Below are positions 61,610 through 64,000 of a stretch of 64,000 nucleotides of DNA, piece by piece; the first letter of the stretch is position 1; each line of letters starts with the position of its first letter. Position numbers and translations under genes: made by a program. Where the stretch lies: the NCBI GenBank assembly GCA_037178625.1, contig CM074134.1:2976001-3040000 (forward strand). Direction: 5' to 3'. The notes under the pieces were generated by a model. That model did no database searches and was not told where the DNA came from. It saw only the letters and a list, made by a program, of their open reading frames with translations. This DNA comes from Skeletonema tropicum (taxonomy: Eukaryota > Bacillariophyta > Thalassiosirophyceae > Thalassiosirales > Thalassiosiraceae).

Positions 61610-64000
61610 TTTTTTTTTTTTTTTTTTAGCGAGTAAATAAGTGATTAGTTTAGGATGGTATTCAGGAGCTGTTTACTGGGCAAGCTGGATCTGAACTTGC
61701 CCATTTTAGGTAATAAGAGGAGTGCAGAGTGCAGTCTAGGTATCTCTGGTTCAGTGGCAAGTCCGCACTCCTCTTGTCACCTGTGCTAGGTGATGGTATG
61801 TTCCTCCTCCCTCCTACTCTCAACTGCCTCTCGACAGGTGAGAGTGAGAGTCCTCACTCAACCTCTGCCACCGCAGGGGTGGGGGAGAGGGGATTACTCC
61901 CCACTCCAGGTGTGCCAGTTGGACATCCCCGGCCCATTCTCAATGAGTGGCCGGATGCGGTGGTGCCTGTCCCTACTCCCTCTGAGCAGGAGGGAGTTTG
62001 CCCGGACTAGGGCAAGGGACATGCGTACCCGCACATAGAATATCATCTGGCTACGCTGACGCTCCCACTTTTCAGCTAAGTGTGTACCCAGTTGACGCAT
62101 CGCATTCAAGGCCTCTCTACCTGGCATTCCATCAGCCGTGAAGCAGAGGGGGGTGAAGTCCCGACGTCGTTCAAGACAAGCTGCCTTGTACTTGCGGATT
62201 TTCTCCCTCTCTTGTTGCCTCAAGACAGCCGAAGGCGCCTTGTTGCGGTAGGAGCGGCAGTCCGCGTCGGTGATGCGAGTGTCAAAGACAGTTCGACGCT
62301 GTCTCTTCCAGAAGTGGGAGACCATCACATCTCCACGCTCTTCCGTTGTTGTCACTGGGGTCGACCCATCAGTTGCGTTGTGTTGTTGCGTGGTATTTTC
62401 AGCCTCTGCTGCGGCAGCAGCCTCTGCCTCTGCAGCAGTGCGTTGAGTACTAGTGTAGATAAAGGGTTCGTACTCAACGTCACCGGGAGTAAAGGCTTGC
62501 TTGCACAAGGAGCCAAATTCTCTCGTAACATCATTGTGGCGGCAATGGACGAGACCGCCCACCTTGCATTGGAGAGCATGTTCCACCGTCATTTTTGCAC
62601 CACATCCATCGCATAGGTCTGACAAATCCATCGGCTTCAGGTTGTACCGGAGACGTACGTTGTCTCGAAACTCTTCAGCCGATAGGATCGTGCCATTGAG
62701 GCGGTTTGGGACAGCCGTCAGCCAACATCCAGTCTCACAGATCCGTTCCAACCTCCTCTTATCACCTGGTTTCTCTCTCCCCCACTGGGTGAGATGGTAC
62801 TCAGCATCAAGCTTCTTCGCTTCCTGCGATCCAATTTTAGCCATCATAGCTGAGTACTGGTGGGTTTTCGGGCACAGTTCCCGACGATTGACCAGCGTTT
62901 CAACCAGGTGTTCCACCGCTTGTCGCGACGTTTTGAAGCAATCCTCAGATTGTTCCACAGGGAACCGGATTGCTAAGCCTGCATGTTTCACACTAAGGGA
63001 AAGCAGGTGTCGCAACTCTCCAGATAATTCCGAAGGGGAGATGCCAAAGAGAGGTGGGATAAATTTCTCTCTAATGGCAACCTCAATCGGAGCAAGAAGG
63101 GGCCCCACGTTTGGCACAATGCGCGATAAGTATGTCCATTCATTCTGAAGAGACAGTACAAAACCTGCATAGGCTGCCTGGGGTTGTGTGTAGGCACATT
63201 TGCCAAGGACTTCCACGCAATATACCCACTGTTCCACTTTCTTCTTGACCCACTCCTCCTTCTCAGCTGCATCACCATACACTCCACCAAGGTATCGGTG
63301 GTGGCGTCCATAATTCAGTTCCGAGATGCCAGCCGCTTCAAAGGCTGCTCGTGCAGCATCCTCATCTTGCGGCATACAAATGTAGTGGGATTTATCTGGT
63401 TCGGGATAGTATCCAACATAGGGCCCCCTTTCTTTGAGAAGCTGAAGCATAGTAGCGTTATCGAGTGCAGTACCGACACCGCCGAGATCATCAGCGTACC
63501 AAGGTTGGAGAGCTCCCGGGACTTTTTCCCTTAACCATTCCGCTAGTGGCATCAGGGCGATGCCATAGCACACCATAGACAGGCAGCACCCCTGCGTGAT
63601 GCCCTCCTTGCACGCAATGACAGTAGGGTCTTCTCCCATTTCATTCAACATAAAGCAAAGGCTATGGTGTCGATAGCGGTTGAAAGCCATCGTTGCGAGT
63701 GGGGGGCATCGATGGTATACCTCCCACAACATGTTGTATCGATTGAGTTCATTGAAAGCATTGCGAGCATCCACTAGGAGGAGGCCATAGCCACTCTCTG
63801 GGATGTAGTGCGAGTTTTCCGTGTCAGGTTGGATGGGATATTCAGGGAAGGGTGGGGGTGTTGGGTCAGAGCTCGCCTCCTCAGTTGAGGCATCCGCCGG
63901 TGGCTCTTCATTCTGACTTGAACTCTCCATCTCACTATCATCTGACCCATCTCCATCACCTCCGTCGTCTCCATCTCTGATCTCCGTCTCCGGCTTATTC
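61610..64000 (-). mobile_element. Non-LTR retrotransposon, 3' part
   Basis: The element runs on the minus strand from beyond the window edge. The ORF ends at 61894, a 3' UTR of about 270 bp follows, and an 18-nt T run at 61610-61627 is the poly(A) tail on the element strand. RT plus RLE content fits an endonuclease-of-restriction-type non-LTR clade. A truncated relative lies at 43577. Confidence 0.82.
61894..64000 (-). CDS. Reverse transcriptase with restriction-like endonuclease (5' end outside window)
   Basis: About 700 residues visible; the frame is still open at 64000, so the N-terminus lies outside. An acidic/Pro-rich stretch precedes the RT palm: GLLLVDARNAFNELNR, EGITQGCCLSMVCYGIAL and the active site WYADDLGGVG. 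After a thumb-like region comes a Cys/His cluster (CDGCGAKMTVEHALQC, then HCRHND). Further on, RGDVMVSHFWKRQRRTVFDTRI resembles the RLE nuclease signature of related proteins (R-x-D ... FW ... F-D-x-R). In such elements the RLE nicks the target and RT copies the RNA there. No shift is visible within the window. Confidence 0.83.
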   Translation of the reverse strand, partial: NKPETEIRDGDDGGDGDGSDDSEMESSSQNEEPPADASTEEASSDPTPPPFPEYPIQPDTENSHYIPESGYGLLLVDARNAFNELNRYNMLWEVYHRCPPLATMAFNRYRHHSLCFMLNEMGEDPTVIACKEGITQGCCLSMVCYGIALMPLAEWLREKVPGALQPWYADDLGGVGTALDNATMLQLLKERGPYVGYYPEPDKSHYICMPQDEDAARAAFEAAGISELNYGRHHRYLGGVYGDAAEKEEWVKKKVEQWVYCVEVLGKCAYTQPQAAYAGFVLSLQNEWTYLSRIVPNVGPLLAPIEVAIREKFIPPLFGISPSELSGELRHLLSLSVKHAGLAIRFPVEQSEDCFKTSRQAVEHLVETLVNRRELCPKTHQYSAMMAKIGSQEAKKLDAEYHLTQWGREKPGDKRRLERICETGCWLTAVPNRLNGTILSAEEFRDNVRLRYNLKPMDLSDLCDGCGAKMTVEHALQCKVGGLVHCRHNDVTREFGSLCKQAFTPGDVEYEPFIYTSTQRTAAEAEAAAAAEAENTTQQHNATDGSTPVTTTEERGDVMVSHFWKRQRRTVFDTRITDADCRSYRNKAPSAVLRQQEREKIRKYKAACLERRRDFTPLCFTADGMPGREALNAMRQLGTHLAEKWERQRSQMIFYVRVRMSLALVRANSLLLRGSRDRHHRIRPLIENGPGMSNWHTWSGE

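Overview
This looks like nuclear DNA of a diatom, probably a centric one of the Thalassiosira type (inference). The evidence is short GT-AG introns, a heat shock factor gene, a secreted protein with a long SQPS tetrapeptide array, WRKY19-like CX4CX9CX2H finger repeats, a family of F-box-like/LRR genes, a diatom-type Ty1/copia element and many small inverted-repeat elements. There is no operon structure. Ordinary single-copy genes are few and lie scattered in repeat-rich, decaying sequence.

Layout. 0.3-2.1 kb: two head-to-tail WRKY19-like finger genes on the minus strand, one broken and fused to the other. 2.2-3.8 kb: a dispersed repeat with a 42-bp minisatellite, paralogous to 43.4-44.5 kb. 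4.3-6.05 kb: an unrecognised spliced or frame-broken gene. 6.4-11.7 kb: a complete Copia element with matching 258-bp LTRs and a CATAT target duplication, sitting in the relic of an F-box/LRR gene. 12.2-13.1 kb: a third finger gene, broken. 13.2-18.3 kb: nested inverted repeats around a decayed gene with a YqaJ-like nuclease region. 18.5-19.9 kb: intact F-box/LRR gene. 20.8-27.9 kb: a large foldback and two related tandem elements (A and B) that share terminal inverted repeats and an unrecognised protein. 28.5-38.1 kb: three more F-box/LRR copies (one intact), a TSG101/VPS23 gene and a flavin monooxygenase gene. 41.3-43.1 kb: three-exon secreted SQPS/cysteine-rich protein.

47.0-59.8 kb: an HSF gene, an HSF-like gene without a DNA-binding domain and two unrecognised genes. 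All are on the minus strand, and all are preceded by copies or parts of one duplicated upstream module. Transposons interrupt this block; one sits inside the module of the HSF gene and another inside a MYND-finger gene. 61.6-64.0 kb: the 3' part of a non-LTR retrotransposon whose ORF combines a reverse transcriptase with a restriction-like endonuclease and runs off the window.

The strongest candidate for something undescribed is the A/B element family at 21.2-27.9 kb. It has terminal inverted repeats, an internal protein with no transposase motif I can recognise, and a strong hairpin at the same place in both copies whose sequence differs completely while its pairing is kept.
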